Origin: Aliivibrio fischeri
Lineage (GTDB): Bacteria > Pseudomonadota > Gammaproteobacteria > Enterobacterales > Vibrionaceae
Reading direction: 5' to 3'
Length of the DNA: 64,000 nucleotides
NCBI RefSeq assembly: GCF_009727955.1
Contig: NZ_WOBR01000003.1
Location: 118,069-182,068 of the forward strand
Shown here: in pieces, positions 29,033-38,078 of the stretch
Layout of the letters: each line of letters begins with the position of its first letter
How positions within the stretch are numbered: position 1 is the first letter of the stretch
Notes under the pieces: model-generated
Database searches by the model: none
Told to the model about the DNA's origin: nothing
What the model saw: only the letters and a program-made list of their open reading frames with translations
Position numbers and translations under genes: made by a program

Positions 29033-30511
29033 TTAGTTTACTTTATCCCAAGCCATAGACCAATCAGAGCCTACACCTGGTGCAAAGTTAGTTGCTGTTT
29101 CAGTCCATTGCACACAGTAACCAGAGTATGGAAATTCTTTACATTGGTAAACATTGCCATCTTCTGCTAATACTTTCGTACCTGCTTTATAGCCCTTCAC
29201 ACCTTCTGGGAATACAAAGTCAAAGTCACCTGATGATGGAGGCGTTACCGCTTCTTCAACTAAGTGGAAATCAGACATCTCTTGTTTGATTAGCTCGCCA
29301 TCCATGTTTTTGATACGAGAAACCAACATGTGATGACCTTTCTCAGACTTAGATAGTGCCATTACTACTGATTTTGCATCGCCATCTTTTAACGTTACAT
29401 TCGTGTTTGCTAGCGCTTCTTTACCGTGGTTATAAACCGTTAGCTCAACATTCATGTCACCTGTTGCATATAGACTTAAATCTAATTCAGTCGCTGAATC
29501 ACCAATTGTGTATTCAGACGCCAAACCTTCAATATCTAAGTTATATACAGGCTCAACAACCTCTAGATCGTAGCCAATTTCAACGCTCTTTAAACCACTT
29601 CCCGCTTTCAGATAAACAGGGTTAGCACCGTATTGAGGTGAAAATTCACTCTTATCATTTAGTTGACCAGCACCAATATTTTGCTGCTCTTTATTGATCT
29701 TTGTTGCTAACGCATGTGTCCAGTTATTTGCTTGGCCTTGTGTTTCATTCTCAATCACTAATTCAGTAGAAAGAGAAGCGTTTTCGCCAGATGCATCAAA
29801 CACACGAGTAAATACACGATCACCCACGTTTAAATCACGAGTTGGATTAATTTGACCACCTTGAGACCAAGTTGGATCAACCACACCACCATTACCGTCA
29901 AACTTAACGTCAATTACATTATAGAATGCAGCTGCAGTATCACCCACATCCCAAACAGCAAGAATAACTTGGTAGCCTTCACGCTCAGGAACAATACATT
30001 CGTGTGAGAACGTATTTGGGTATAGAGGCGGTTTTTCCATGTTGTATTCAAGTTCACAGAACGGAGTCAGATCAAATGAATCACGCGTTAATACCGCATT
30101 TGGATTCCAGTTCTGTTTCGTCATGTAGTACTTCCACGTTCTTGTTACGTGGTTTGCTGTAAACGTCCATTCAAACGTTTGTGCACCAGCAGTAATTGGA
30201 CGTTTAACCCAACGATCAGCTGTTTGTTCGTTTAATTCAGAAAATTGAACCAGACCAGCACCTGCGATTTGACCATCAGCAGGACCTTTCTCAGGGAAAC
30301 CTTCAGGGCCTTCAACACTTTGTGGTTCCCATTGAACAGCACCACAGTCGCGGTTTTTTTCTTGAGTATCTGATGTTGGGAATTTACACAGCGCTGCGCG
30401 AGAGCCAGCAATACCATCATTAGTTTCAGATACATAACCATGTGCCGATACGCCTGAGCTTACCGCCATCATAGATAACGCAATCAGCGTTTTTGTTGAG
30501 CTTTTGTTCAT
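29033..30511 (-). CDS. gbpA: N-acetylglucosamine-binding protein GbpA (AA10 lytic chitin oxygenase)
   Basis: Signal peptide (first 23 residues from Met at 30511), cleaved before HGYVSE, so the mature chain begins with the copper-binding His1 needed by AA10 lytic polysaccharide monooxygenases. A domain with HGY...[13 protein letters not shown] follows, then two beta-sandwich domains and a C-terminal chitin-binding module ([31 protein letters not shown]). The four-domain layout and about 492 residues match V. cholerae GbpA, which binds chitin and host mucin. An in-frame ATG at 30556 exists, but the one at 30511 has AAAGG upstream and gives a normal signal peptide. Confidence 0.93.
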   Translation of the reverse strand: MNKSSTKTLIALSMMAVSSGVSAHGYVSETNDGIAGSRAALCKFPTSDTQEKNRDCGAVQWEPQSVEGPEGFPEKGPADGQIAGAGLVQFSELNEQTADRWVKRPITAGAQTFEWTFTANHVTRTWKYYMTKQNWNPNAVLTRDSFDLTPFCELEYNMEKPPLYPNTFSHECIVPEREGYQVILAVWDVGDTAAAFYNVIDVKFDGNGGVVDPTWSQGGQINPTRDLNVGDRVFTRVFDASGENASLSTELVIENETQGQANNWTHALATKINKEQQNIGAGQLNDKSEFSPQYGANPVYLKAGSGLKSVEIGYDLEVVEPVYNLDIEGLASEYTIGDSATELDLSLYATGDMNVELTVYNHGKEALANTNVTLKDGDAKSVVMALSKSEKGHHMLVSRIKNMDGELIKQEMSDFHLVEEAVTPPSSGDFDFVFPEGVKGYKAGTKVLAEDGNVYQCKEFPYSGYCVQWTETATNFAPGVGSDWSMAWDKVN

Positions 30512-30814
30512 TACTTTACCTTTAATACAGTTATTATTATGTTTTTTGTTCTGCACAGTCTTTCAATAAGTTTGGTCGCCTATTTTTGATAATTTGACAT
30601 GATTGGGCAGGCGCTGAAATGTAATGGAAAGAATTTATAAAAACGATTTTTACTGCATTAAAATGGAATTCAAATCACACATTATTATTTTTTGTAACTT
30701 ATTGTAAATAAAGAAATAAAAGAGACCTTAGCATTCCAACCGCCAAGCAAATAACCACAACAAAAACCATTCGTAAAGCAAATACAACCAAACAATTAAT
30801 CAACAAGATAAATA

Positions 30815-31000
30815 ATGGAAGCCAAACTTAAAAAGCCGACAGATAAAGTTACCTGGAATACGACAACACTAGCCGATTTTGATGATAAAAATACGTATGC
30901 AAAAGTTGTAAAAAGTAGTGATAACCGTGGGTTGAAAATTGAGTTAAGCCGCTTACCTTCTGAGCTTTACGATGACATTATCAATGTATGTATCGGATAA
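30815..31000 (+). CDS. Hypothetical 61-aa ORF
   Basis: A 61-codon ORF whose product is hydrophilic, with no signal peptide and no motif that I recognise. The last third (KIELSRLPSELYDDIINVCI) looks like a real amphipathic helix. No ribosome-binding site is clear before the ATG. It sits at the edge of a region of gene debris, so it may be a fragment. Confidence 0.35.
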   Translation: MEAKLKKPTDKVTWNTTTLADFDDKNTYAKVVKSSDNRGLKIELSRLPSELYDDIINVCIG

Positions 31001-31163
31001 AATGAACGCAGGATCGATAGATAATTAAAGTGGGGACAATGGGGGTTGTTTTTAAATCTTAGGAAAACACAATCATCTTAACGTTAAAATTTGTAGACTA
31101 CTAAATTCAGGTTGAATAGGCCTACTAATGCTAAATACGATTAGGCATTGGCCTCCAAGAACT

Positions 31164-31466
31164 TATATAGTTACTCCCTCGTGAATTCGTCTTAGCTCTT
31201 CTAATGCAAGAGCGATAATGTTTTGCTTATCCGTGTCTTCTTCATTGATAATAAACGATTCAATAATATCAAGGGGTTAAGATTCAGGCGTCAGTATGAC
31301 TTGTTTAACAATCTCCTTTATCTTTGCTCGATATTGCAAGCGTTGTTGATCTGGCTTTACTAGCTCTTGTTTTACGGCTAGGTATTCTTTTGTTGGACGC
31401 TCGTACGCCCATAAATACAGATCACGAAGCAGCTCAATTCTATTCATTTCGTACACACCAAGTACC
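31164..31466 (-). pseudogene. Fic-family protein, C-terminal remnant
   Basis: On the minus strand the frame encodes QLEAVLGVYEMNRIELL, RDLYLWAYERPTKEYLAVKQ, then KPDQQRLQYRAKIKE, which fits the C-terminal region of large Fic (AMPylator-type) proteins (VYEMN-ELLRD---WAYERS). After about 56 codons from the Met at 31447 it meets an in-frame TAA at 31277. Beyond that the same frame continues as LDIIESFIIN and ALEELRRIHEGVTI to a stop at 31164. The catalytic HPFxxGNGR part is missing, because the fragment ends upstream where the pflB remnant begins. Confidence 0.72.
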
Positions 31467-31479
31467 GCTTCCAGTTGAA

Positions 31480-31939
31480 TACGGTAAGAAAACAGGTAAC
31501 ACCCCGATGGTCGTCGTGCAGGTATGCCTTTTGGTCCGGGTGCAAACCCAATGCATGGACGAGATGAAAATGGAGCAGTAGCGTCGCTAACATCCGTATC
31601 AAAACTGCCATTTGCTTACGCTAAAGATGGTATTTCTTATACTTTCTCTATCGTACCAAATGCACTTGGTAAAGATGAAGATGCACAAAAACAAAACCTT
31701 GCAGCACTTATGGATGGTTACTTCCACCACGAAGCCGCAAGCGTAAATGAGGGAATTGAAGGTGGTCAACATCTAAATGTTAACGTATTAAACCGTGATA
31801 CATTGCTAGATGCTGTTGAACATCCAGAAAAATACCCACAATTAACCATTCGAGTATCAGGCATGCTGTACGCTTTAACTCACTAACTCGTGAACAACAA
31901 CAAGACGTAATTAGCCGTACATTTACAGAGCAAATGTAA
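31480..31939 (+). pseudogene. pflB: Pyruvate formate-lyase (pflB) C-terminal remnant
   Basis: The DNA reads YGKKTGNTP, then after a 1-base deletion at 31504-31505 continues [51 protein letters not shown] and [11 protein letters not shown] second 1-base deletion after 31862 falls exactly at the glycyl-radical Gly-Tyr, after which [19 protein letters not shown] and a stop at 31939 follow. Only the last 150 or so of about 760 codons remain. A copy of the gene's terminator follows. Clearly non-functional as PFL; an intact copy is presumably elsewhere. Confidence 0.88.
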
Positions 31940-31961
31940 CATTCATTATATTATGAATAGC

Positions 31962-31994
31962 AACGCCACTTCATTATGAGGTGGCGTTATTTTT
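31962..31994 (+). terminator. Terminator left from pflB
   Basis: 8-bp stem AACGCCAC/GTGGCGTT (31962-31969 with 31981-31988) followed by ATTTTT, 22 bp after the pflB remnant stop. Confidence 0.8.
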
Positions 31995-32407
31995 AGATGC
32001 TAATATATTCATGGTCAGTAGAAATAAATATTGATTACGATAGATTTCACTTTCAACATTATATTCATAAAAAAGTAACGTAAATTAATTTAGCCCTAAA
32101 CCACTAGAACTAGTAATTAATTTCTTTTAATAGATTTCAAACCAAACAACAAAGAATATAAGATACTGATAAATAAGATTAAAATCCAATAAAATATAAA
32201 CCACCCATTAAATAAACTGATAATTCAATCCCATATAAACATAAATGAATGTAACTTCAAATATAAATCACTTATATATGTAGATATATTCATAATCAGC
32301 AATAAATTACCTTATAGCCTTATATTGGTCATATTTTTACATTACGCTCTTTTTTAATTGAGATTACCCACCAACTCAAATAATTAATTTCACAAAGGAA
32401 ATATCAC
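31995..32407. other. Very AT-rich leader region before the triple-RidA gene
   Basis: About 410 bp with no ORF of note, very rich in A and T. It should contain the promoter of the RidA-repeat gene, whose ribosome-binding site AAAGGA is at 32394-32399. Confidence 0.45.
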
Positions 32408-33673
32408 ATGAGTAATCGTATAATTAAATTATCAAGAAACACTGAAAATGCCCCAATTAATGCAGAATCAACACAATCTGTCGCCTTCTCTCATTACAAT
32501 AATATTTCGGCTCAATTACCTATAGAGCCAAAGACAGGCAAGTTGATCTCTAATGAAGTAAAAGAACAAGCATTGCAGTGTTTAAAAAACATTGAATCGA
32601 TTGTAAAAAGCATTGATCACGTAAAAGAAGACATCATTAAAATTACTGTTTTTGTAAAAAATATCGAAGATACTAACGCTATAGATAGCATTTATGCTGA
32701 TTTCTTCCAAAATGAATTTCCTACTCGAACCGTTGTTGCTGTCGCTGATTTACCAATGGATAACGCATTAGTACAGATGGATGCACTTATCTCAAATGGT
32801 GAAGGAACGTACCCACAAGCACCGTGTGCACTGCTCAAAATGGCAAGAAATACAAACAATGCCCCAACGAACGAAGTGTCGACACAAACCGTTGCTTTTT
32901 CTCACTACAACAATATTTCAGCGCAACTGCCTATCGACCCAGTAACCAATCAATTAATCACAGGCGATGTAACAGAACAAACCACTCAATGCTTAAAAAA
33001 CATCAAAGCAATTTTAGAAAGCATTGATGTACCTTTTGATGACATCGTTAAAGTTAATATTTTCCACAAAAATGCCTCAGATATTGATGCGATAAACAAA
33101 GCGTATACTACGTTCTTCCCCGATTCAGCCATCGCAAGAACACACGCCTACGTCCCAGCAAGAACAACGGTTATTGCCGCCGATCTACCAATGGGAGCTC
33201 TAGTTCAAATAGATGTTGTCGTATCACATGGTGATGGTACGCCACCACAAGCCATTGAAGATCGCCACGGCATTGTTATTAAAGCAAATAACACAAACAA
33301 TGCTCCACTCAATGCATTATCAACACAAACCGTTGCTTTCTCGCATTACAACCATATTTCAGCACAGTTACCGATCAATCCTCAATCTAATAAGGTTGAA
33401 GTAAATACGATTGCAGAACAAACAGAACAATGTTTAAACAATATTAAAGCCATTGTAGAAAGCATTAACCATGAAATGGACGATATTGTAAAAGTGAACA
33501 TTCAACTTAAAGATATCTCAGATATAACCACGGTAAATGAAATCTACACCTCATTTTTTAATAGCGAACTTCCAGCAAGAACCGTTATTGGTGTATCTGA
33601 TATTTCTATGAATGCTCTCATTCAAATCGATGCAGTAGTCTCAAACGCAGAAGGCACTCCACCGCAACAATAA
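32408..33673 (+). CDS. Three fused RidA/YjgF domains in one protein
   Basis: The 421-residue product is three tandem copies of the Rid fold (about residues 1-136, 141-281, 286-421). Each starts NT-NAP, has TVAFSHYN-ISAQLPI, an EQ--QCLKNIKAI-ESI helix, and ends with ARTV----D--MGALVQIDVVVS. The Arg of RidA (E. coli R105) is kept in each copy (R107, R252, R391). The Glu120 position is Gln in all three, and the GPY segment near the active site is absent. No signal peptide. RidA proteins are trimers that deaminate enamine/imine intermediates, so this could be a single-chain trimer; activity is uncertain. Confidence 0.88.
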   Translation: MSNRIIKLSRNTENAPINAESTQSVAFSHYNNISAQLPIEPKTGKLISNEVKEQALQCLKNIESIVKSIDHVKEDIIKITVFVKNIEDTNAIDSIYADFFQNEFPTRTVVAVADLPMDNALVQMDALISNGEGTYPQAPCALLKMARNTNNAPTNEVSTQTVAFSHYNNISAQLPIDPVTNQLITGDVTEQTTQCLKNIKAILESIDVPFDDIVKVNIFHKNASDIDAINKAYTTFFPDSAIARTHAYVPARTTVIAADLPMGALVQIDVVVSHGDGTPPQAIEDRHGIVIKANNTNNAPLNALSTQTVAFSHYNHISAQLPINPQSNKVEVNTIAEQTEQCLNNIKAIVESINHEMDDIVKVNIQLKDISDITTVNEIYTSFFNSELPARTVIGVSDISMNALIQIDAVVSNAEGTPPQQ

Positions 33674-34043
33674 ATTCATGATTCATACTCAGGCTTACTT
33701 AAGATAGTAAGCCTGTTCATACTTACCTCACATTACATCAATACCGAGAATCAAACCCTAACTCATTATAAATAAAAAAAAACCAACAAACCCTCTCATT
33801 TCAATACTATTTTAAGTTGCTATCCCCCTACAAATAACAGTTAACACAAGAGTAACATTTAAAGTGCAATTTCTGTTTAAAACGTGATCTTAAATAGAGT
33901 TACAACATTATATAAACGATCTAAACGACACTCCTCATAACCTTCCATTTACTACGGTTAATATTCTGTAACAATAACAAGTGATATCAAAACATATTGA
34001 TAGAAAGTTGGTCTGAAAATTCATCGTTAGAATGGAGTTCATC
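33674..34043. other. Intergenic region with RidA terminator and SLC13 promoter
   Basis: A 10-bp perfect stem (33690-33699 with 33706-33715) forms a likely terminator for the RidA gene, though its T-run is weak. The rest is AT-rich with no gene seen. Confidence 0.6.
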
Positions 34044-35432
34044 ATGCTCAAAAATGAAAACCTACCGTTACCCACAAATACCAGGGAATGGTTCTTGAAT
34101 AAAAACAGTCTTATTATCGTTGCAGATATCATTCTGTTTATCCTGCTCTATAATTTCCTCCCATTTGAAAGAGACGTTGTGCTTGGATTAAGTATCTTAG
34201 CGTTTGTTGCTATTTTATGGCTCACCGAAGCCATGCACGTTAGTATCACCGCCCTTTTAGTTCCTATGTTTGCCATTGGTTTTGGCATTTTTGATACAGG
34301 AAAGGCACTCAGTAACTTCGCAAACCCGATTATTTTCCTTTTTCTTGGTGGTTTTGCTCTGGCTGCCGCACTTCACAGACAAGAGTTAGACAAAGCCATT
34401 GCAGATAAAGTATTGGTCTTAGCAAATGGCAAAATGAGCACCGCTATTTACATGCTATTTGGGGTAACAGCAGGGCTATCAATGTGGATAAGTAACACGG
34501 CCACCACAGCCATGATGCTTCCTCTAGTCTTAGGTGTATTAAACAAAGTAAATTCCAAATCAGGCCACAATACTTATGTGTTCGTTTTACTGGGTATTGC
34601 TTACTGTGCCAGCATTGGCGGGATCTCAACTATCGTTGGTAGCCCACCTAACGCCATTGCAGCGGCAGAAGTTGGTCTGAGCTTTACTGAATGGATGGCT
34701 TTTGGTGTACCAATTACTTTGGTTCTACTGCCAACTACAGTAGCACTTTTATACTTCATGCTAAAACCCAACTTAAATGAAGTGTTTGAGTTAAATCGAG
34801 AACCAATTGCATGGGATAAAGGCAAAGTCGTTACTCTCATGATTTTTGCCCTTACGGTTACCTTATGGATTTTCAGCAAACCAATTAATGCCATGCTAGG
34901 CGGATTCTCAAAATTCGATACTCTAGTAGCATTAATGGCGATCATTCTGGTTGGATTTGCGCGAGTCGTGCAGTGGAAAGACATTGAAAAAACCACAGAC
35001 TGGGGCGTACTGCTATTGTTTGGTGGTGGTATCTGTTTAAGTAACATCCTAAAAGCAACCGGAACCAGTACCTTCTTAGCGCATAGCCTGAGTGATATTC
35101 TTTCCCAAGCTGGCATACTATTCACCATCTTAACCGTAGCGGCTTTTGTGGTGTTCTTAACTGAGTTTGCAAGTAACACAGCAAGTGCTGCTCTGCTTAT
35201 TCCTGTATTTGCAAGTGTTGCTGAAGCTCTTGGTATCTCACCGGTTGTGCTTTCAGCCATGATAGCTATCTCAGCTTCTTGTGCCTTCATGCTGCCAGTT
35301 GCAACCCCACCTAATGCCATTGTCTTTGGCTCTGGTCATATTAAACAATCTGAAATGATGCGAGTAGGTATTTACTTAAACCTTGTCTGTATCGTTATTT
35401 TAACTGGATTCGCCGCTATTTTCTGGGCGTAA
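34044..35432 (+). CDS. SLC13/DASS-family sodium:anion (dicarboxylate) symporter
   Basis: The product has about 11-12 membrane segments and the two SNT signatures of the divalent anion:sodium symporters ([14 protein letters not shown] near residue 155 and [15 protein letters not shown] near residue 375). It also has [10 protein letters not shown] and [14 protein letters not shown]. Substrates of relatives are C4-dicarboxylates, citrate or sulfate, and the specificity cannot be read here. The ATG at 34044 is preferred over 34032 because GGAG lies just upstream of it. A bidirectional terminator follows. Confidence 0.88.
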   Translation: MLKNENLPLPTNTREWFLNKNSLIIVADIILFILLYNFLPFERDVVLGLSILAFVAILWLTEAMHVSITALLVPMFAIGFGIFDTGKALSNFANPIIFLFLGGFALAAALHRQELDKAIADKVLVLANGKMSTAIYMLFGVTAGLSMWISNTATTAMMLPLVLGVLNKVNSKSGHNTYVFVLLGIAYCASIGGISTIVGSPPNAIAAAEVGLSFTEWMAFGVPITLVLLPTTVALLYFMLKPNLNEVFELNREPIAWDKGKVVTLMIFALTVTLWIFSKPINAMLGGFSKFDTLVALMAIILVGFARVVQWKDIEKTTDWGVLLLFGGGICLSNILKATGTSTFLAHSLSDILSQAGILFTILTVAAFVVFLTEFASNTASAALLIPVFASVAEALGISPVVLSAMIAISASCAFMLPVATPPNAIVFGSGHIKQSEMMRVGIYLNLVCIVILTGFAAIFWA

Positions 35433-35452
35433 CCTATTACTATCAATAATAA

Positions 35453-35494
35453 AAAAGCCTTGGTGAACACTTATGTCACCAAGGCTTTTATTTT
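35453..35494. terminator. Bidirectional terminator
   Basis: Perfect 14-bp stem (35453-35466 with 35476-35489), A-run on one side and T-rich run on the other, between two convergent genes. Confidence 0.92.
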
Positions 35495-35516
35495 AAGATT
35501 CCATTTCTAAGCGGCT

Positions 35517-36464
35517 TTACTCGTTCCAAAACTCATCATTTGGATCCTTTTCTTCACGCCATTTAGGATCTTGTCTTGCCGTTAAATACCACTGTAATCC
35601 ATCAAATAATGCAAAAGCCGTTGGCCCACCTAAATGTTCAAACGCACCAAAAAAAGCATCTTCCATATGCATCAAGGTTTCTAAATCTGCACATTGGTGT
35701 TCAATCGCCCACTCTATCGCCTCAGGCTGAACGGTGGCTTCAGGCATAACAATAGAAACTAATGGAAAAGTAACATCATTATTATCAAGTTGAGACTCTT
35801 CTAGAATATCGACTCTGTCTTGCTCTTGTTTTTGGATCTCATCAATAATGGCATTTCGCTCTTTATTACTGATATCACGATTTAACTCAGCAATACGTAA
35901 TCCATAAGCAAATCGCTCAGAACCAACAAGTTCAACTAGTGTTTCTAGTAATATTTTATCTAATGATAAAGCTTTAACATGGTGATCAATACACGCTTGA
36001 ACACTTAAATAACGCACACCGTTAAACTCAAACCCATAACTCTCATCTCCTTCTAGTGGAGATCCATCAACACACAGCTCCCAACCGACATAATCAACTC
36101 GTGCTTTTGCTATTTCATACATTTGCCATGCACTTTTTCCAAAACCTTCAAGTACTGCGCCATGAAACTCAGCCTCTTCAAGCTCTTCTTTTGTCCATTG
36201 CAAACCAATACCCAAATGCTTGGCGTATTTATTCATTAATGCGTGTTTTACTTTATCTCGATAAGACCAAATAGATTCAGACACACCAGAGGATGAAAAA
36301 GACAAACACTCTTTACATGCTGGTAGTTCAATTGGTTGATGGAATATATGATGAACTTGACGTGAAGAACTAGGAAAAGAGAGAAGATCATACGAAGGCT
36401 CGCCACAAAACCAGCATGTATGTCTTAGATTAAAAGGAACATCAATAAGAGAGTAATTAACCAT
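35517..36464 (-). CDS. Hypothetical protein with N-terminal CxxC zinc-ribbon-like motif
   Basis: The 315-residue product begins with a CWFCG ... ACKEC arrangement (residues 17-53), a probable Zn site of the kind seen in HNH-like or ribbon proteins. It continues as a long mostly helical acidic protein (coiled-coil-like KERNAIIDEIQKQEQDR near residue 205). No catalytic motif or membrane segment is seen. I do not recognise a characterised family. It is convergent with the SLC13 gene and lies upstream of the 40-aa membrane ORF. Confidence 0.7.
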   Translation of the reverse strand: MVNYSLIDVPFNLRHTCWFCGEPSYDLLSFPSSSRQVHHIFHQPIELPACKECLSFSSSGVSESIWSYRDKVKHALMNKYAKHLGIGLQWTKEELEEAEFHGAVLEGFGKSAWQMYEIAKARVDYVGWELCVDGSPLEGDESYGFEFNGVRYLSVQACIDHHVKALSLDKILLETLVELVGSERFAYGLRIAELNRDISNKERNAIIDEIQKQEQDRVDILEESQLDNNDVTFPLVSIVMPEATVQPEAIEWAIEHQCADLETLMHMEDAFFGAFEHLGGPTAFALFDGLQWYLTARQDPKWREEKDPNDEFWNE

Positions 36465-36522
36465 GGGGCATCCAACAACGCATTCGAAAAATGCATTCTA
36501 CCCCATGATAACGGAAATTGGA

Positions 36523-36645
36523 TTACTCTTTTCTTCTTAAGATCCCCAACGTATGAAAAGCCATTGGAATTATCACGACGATAAGAATCGAGATTAAAAT
36601 TTCCATAAACGTCATAAATGAACTTTGATCACTTATATAGAACAT
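36523..36645 (-). CDS. Possible 40-residue single-span membrane protein
   Basis: A 40-codon ORF, too short for most gene callers. The product is a short polar N-terminus, one strongly hydrophobic segment (about residues 11-31: MTFMEILISILIVVIIPMAF) and a basic RRK tail, as expected of an N-out, C-in small membrane protein. AGGG lies seven bases before the ATG. It precedes the CxxC protein gene by 58 bp on the same strand, so the two could be co-transcribed. Confidence 0.5.
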   Translation of the reverse strand: MFYISDQSSFMTFMEILISILIVVIIPMAFHTLGILRRKE

Positions 36646-37019
36646 ACTGTTACCCTGTGTTATGTAAGCCAATGTCGCCTAGCCTCACAATGCATATATT
36701 TGCATTTTTATTTTTGTGAGTGTTTTTGAGTTGTACTACTCTTTTATTTTTATAAATCTATTATGAGCTTTTTTTATGACAAAATGAAACTATTCAATAC
36801 AAACATATGCACCAGATTCACAAACTGAGAATAAAATTAACCTATTGATATATATGATAATAAACACAAGTATCAGTAAGGGTCTTAAAATCGATACATC
36901 TGTACATATCTTTACATAATCACTTAGCTCTCATCCGCAACTCAGTATCTTTTCACTTCTCAAATTATTCATTCATCCTATCCTTATAGCTTACGATTAA
37001 TGCATCTCAGGGACATGAA
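36646..37019. other. Intergenic, AT-rich
   Basis: About 370 bp with no further gene seen. It must carry divergent promoters for the small membrane ORF and the hydrolase gene. Confidence 0.45.
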
Positions 37020-38051
37020 ATGATCTTCATATTAAGCACTCGCAAGCGCATCGGATTTTTTCCAAATGAAAAGCACACCAATGAACCAGGTGAAGCTCAT
37101 TATCTAATGCTGCCAGATGAAGCAACGAGCCCTAATTTAAGCCAACATCAACTGCCACAAGATGCATGGGTAACCGCATTAACCAACCAAGCCACAACGG
37201 GACGCCACCCAGAGACTCATCCCCTAGCCCAATATAAAACCGGCAATATCCTGTTTTTTGCTCATGGCTATAACAACACCCAAGAAGAAATCGTTTCACG
37301 CCATAAACTGCTTGAGAAACAGCTAAAACAACATGGGTATACAGGAACAGTAGTGAGTTTTGATTGGCCTTGTGCGAACTACACATTAAATTACTTAGAA
37401 GACAGAATGGACGCCTACAAAAGCGCTATTCAATTGGTGACAGGTGGCATAACCCCATTAGCGATAAACCAACTGCATGAGAAAGAAAACCAGTGCGACA
37501 TCGATATTCATTTACTAGGCCACTCAACAGGGGCTTATGTGATTAGAGAGGCATTTTATCAAGCAAGTAAAAATCGAACTTTGCAGCGAATTCACTGGAA
37601 CGTGAGTCAAATCTGCTTTATTGGTGGGGATATTGCGCAAAAATCATTAATCCAATGTGACAGTAAATCTGCCCCTATGTTTGCTCAATCGAGCCGAATT
37701 ACCAACTACCAAAGCCCTTATGATAGCGCATTAAAAATCTCTAATATTAAGCGAGCTGGGTTATTCCCTCGTTGTGGACGTGTTGGGTTACCTAGCGATG
37801 CACCCTCAAACCTTGTTAACGTGCACTGCGGCGATCACTGGAAACTGCTTACAGAGCCAGAAGAAAATAAATCCATAGGCAACTGGAGCCACTCTTGGCA
37901 CTTTCACTGTAATCACTTTATGGAAGATTTGGCTCACACCTTAAAAGGCGATATAGATAGACACGCCATTCCCACCCGTGAATGCGTCAATGGCGAATTA
38001 AGACTAACGGTAAAAACACCGGTGACAATTAGCAAGAAAAGACTGAAATGA
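37020..38051 (+). CDS. Alpha/beta-hydrolase fold protein (DUF900-like)
   Basis: The 343-residue product has a hydrolase core: FFAHGYNNTQEE (oxyanion region), VVSFDWPCANYTLNYL, and the nucleophile elbow LLGHSTGAYV near residue 170. A late His-rich WSHSWHFHCNHF may give the catalytic His. The HGYNNT...DWP pattern is typical of the DUF900 group of cytoplasmic alpha/beta hydrolases, whose substrates are unknown. No signal peptide. It is convergent with the methyltransferase-HNH gene, 27 bp away. Confidence 0.78.
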   Translation: MIFILSTRKRIGFFPNEKHTNEPGEAHYLMLPDEATSPNLSQHQLPQDAWVTALTNQATTGRHPETHPLAQYKTGNILFFAHGYNNTQEEIVSRHKLLEKQLKQHGYTGTVVSFDWPCANYTLNYLEDRMDAYKSAIQLVTGGITPLAINQLHEKENQCDIDIHLLGHSTGAYVIREAFYQASKNRTLQRIHWNVSQICFIGGDIAQKSLIQCDSKSAPMFAQSSRITNYQSPYDSALKISNIKRAGLFPRCGRVGLPSDAPSNLVNVHCGDHWKLLTEPEENKSIGNWSHSWHFHCNHFMEDLAHTLKGDIDRHAIPTRECVNGELRLTVKTPVTISKKRLK

Positions 38052-38078
38052 TGGGAATGATGGGAATGGTGAAAAAGA

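Noticed and set aside
31117-31157. Imperfect palindrome AGGCC...GGCCT after the Fic remnant
   Set aside because: No T-run, so not a clear terminator; the arms and loop do not fit an integron attC site.
31324-31581. 85-codon plus-strand ORF
   Set aside because: It overlaps the Fic remnant on the other strand and only its end ([10 protein letters not shown]) is pflB-like; it arises from the frameshift junction.
34601-35320. 239-codon minus-strand ORF inside the SLC13 transporter
   Set aside because: Antisense shadow of the transporter; no ribosome-binding site and no domain.
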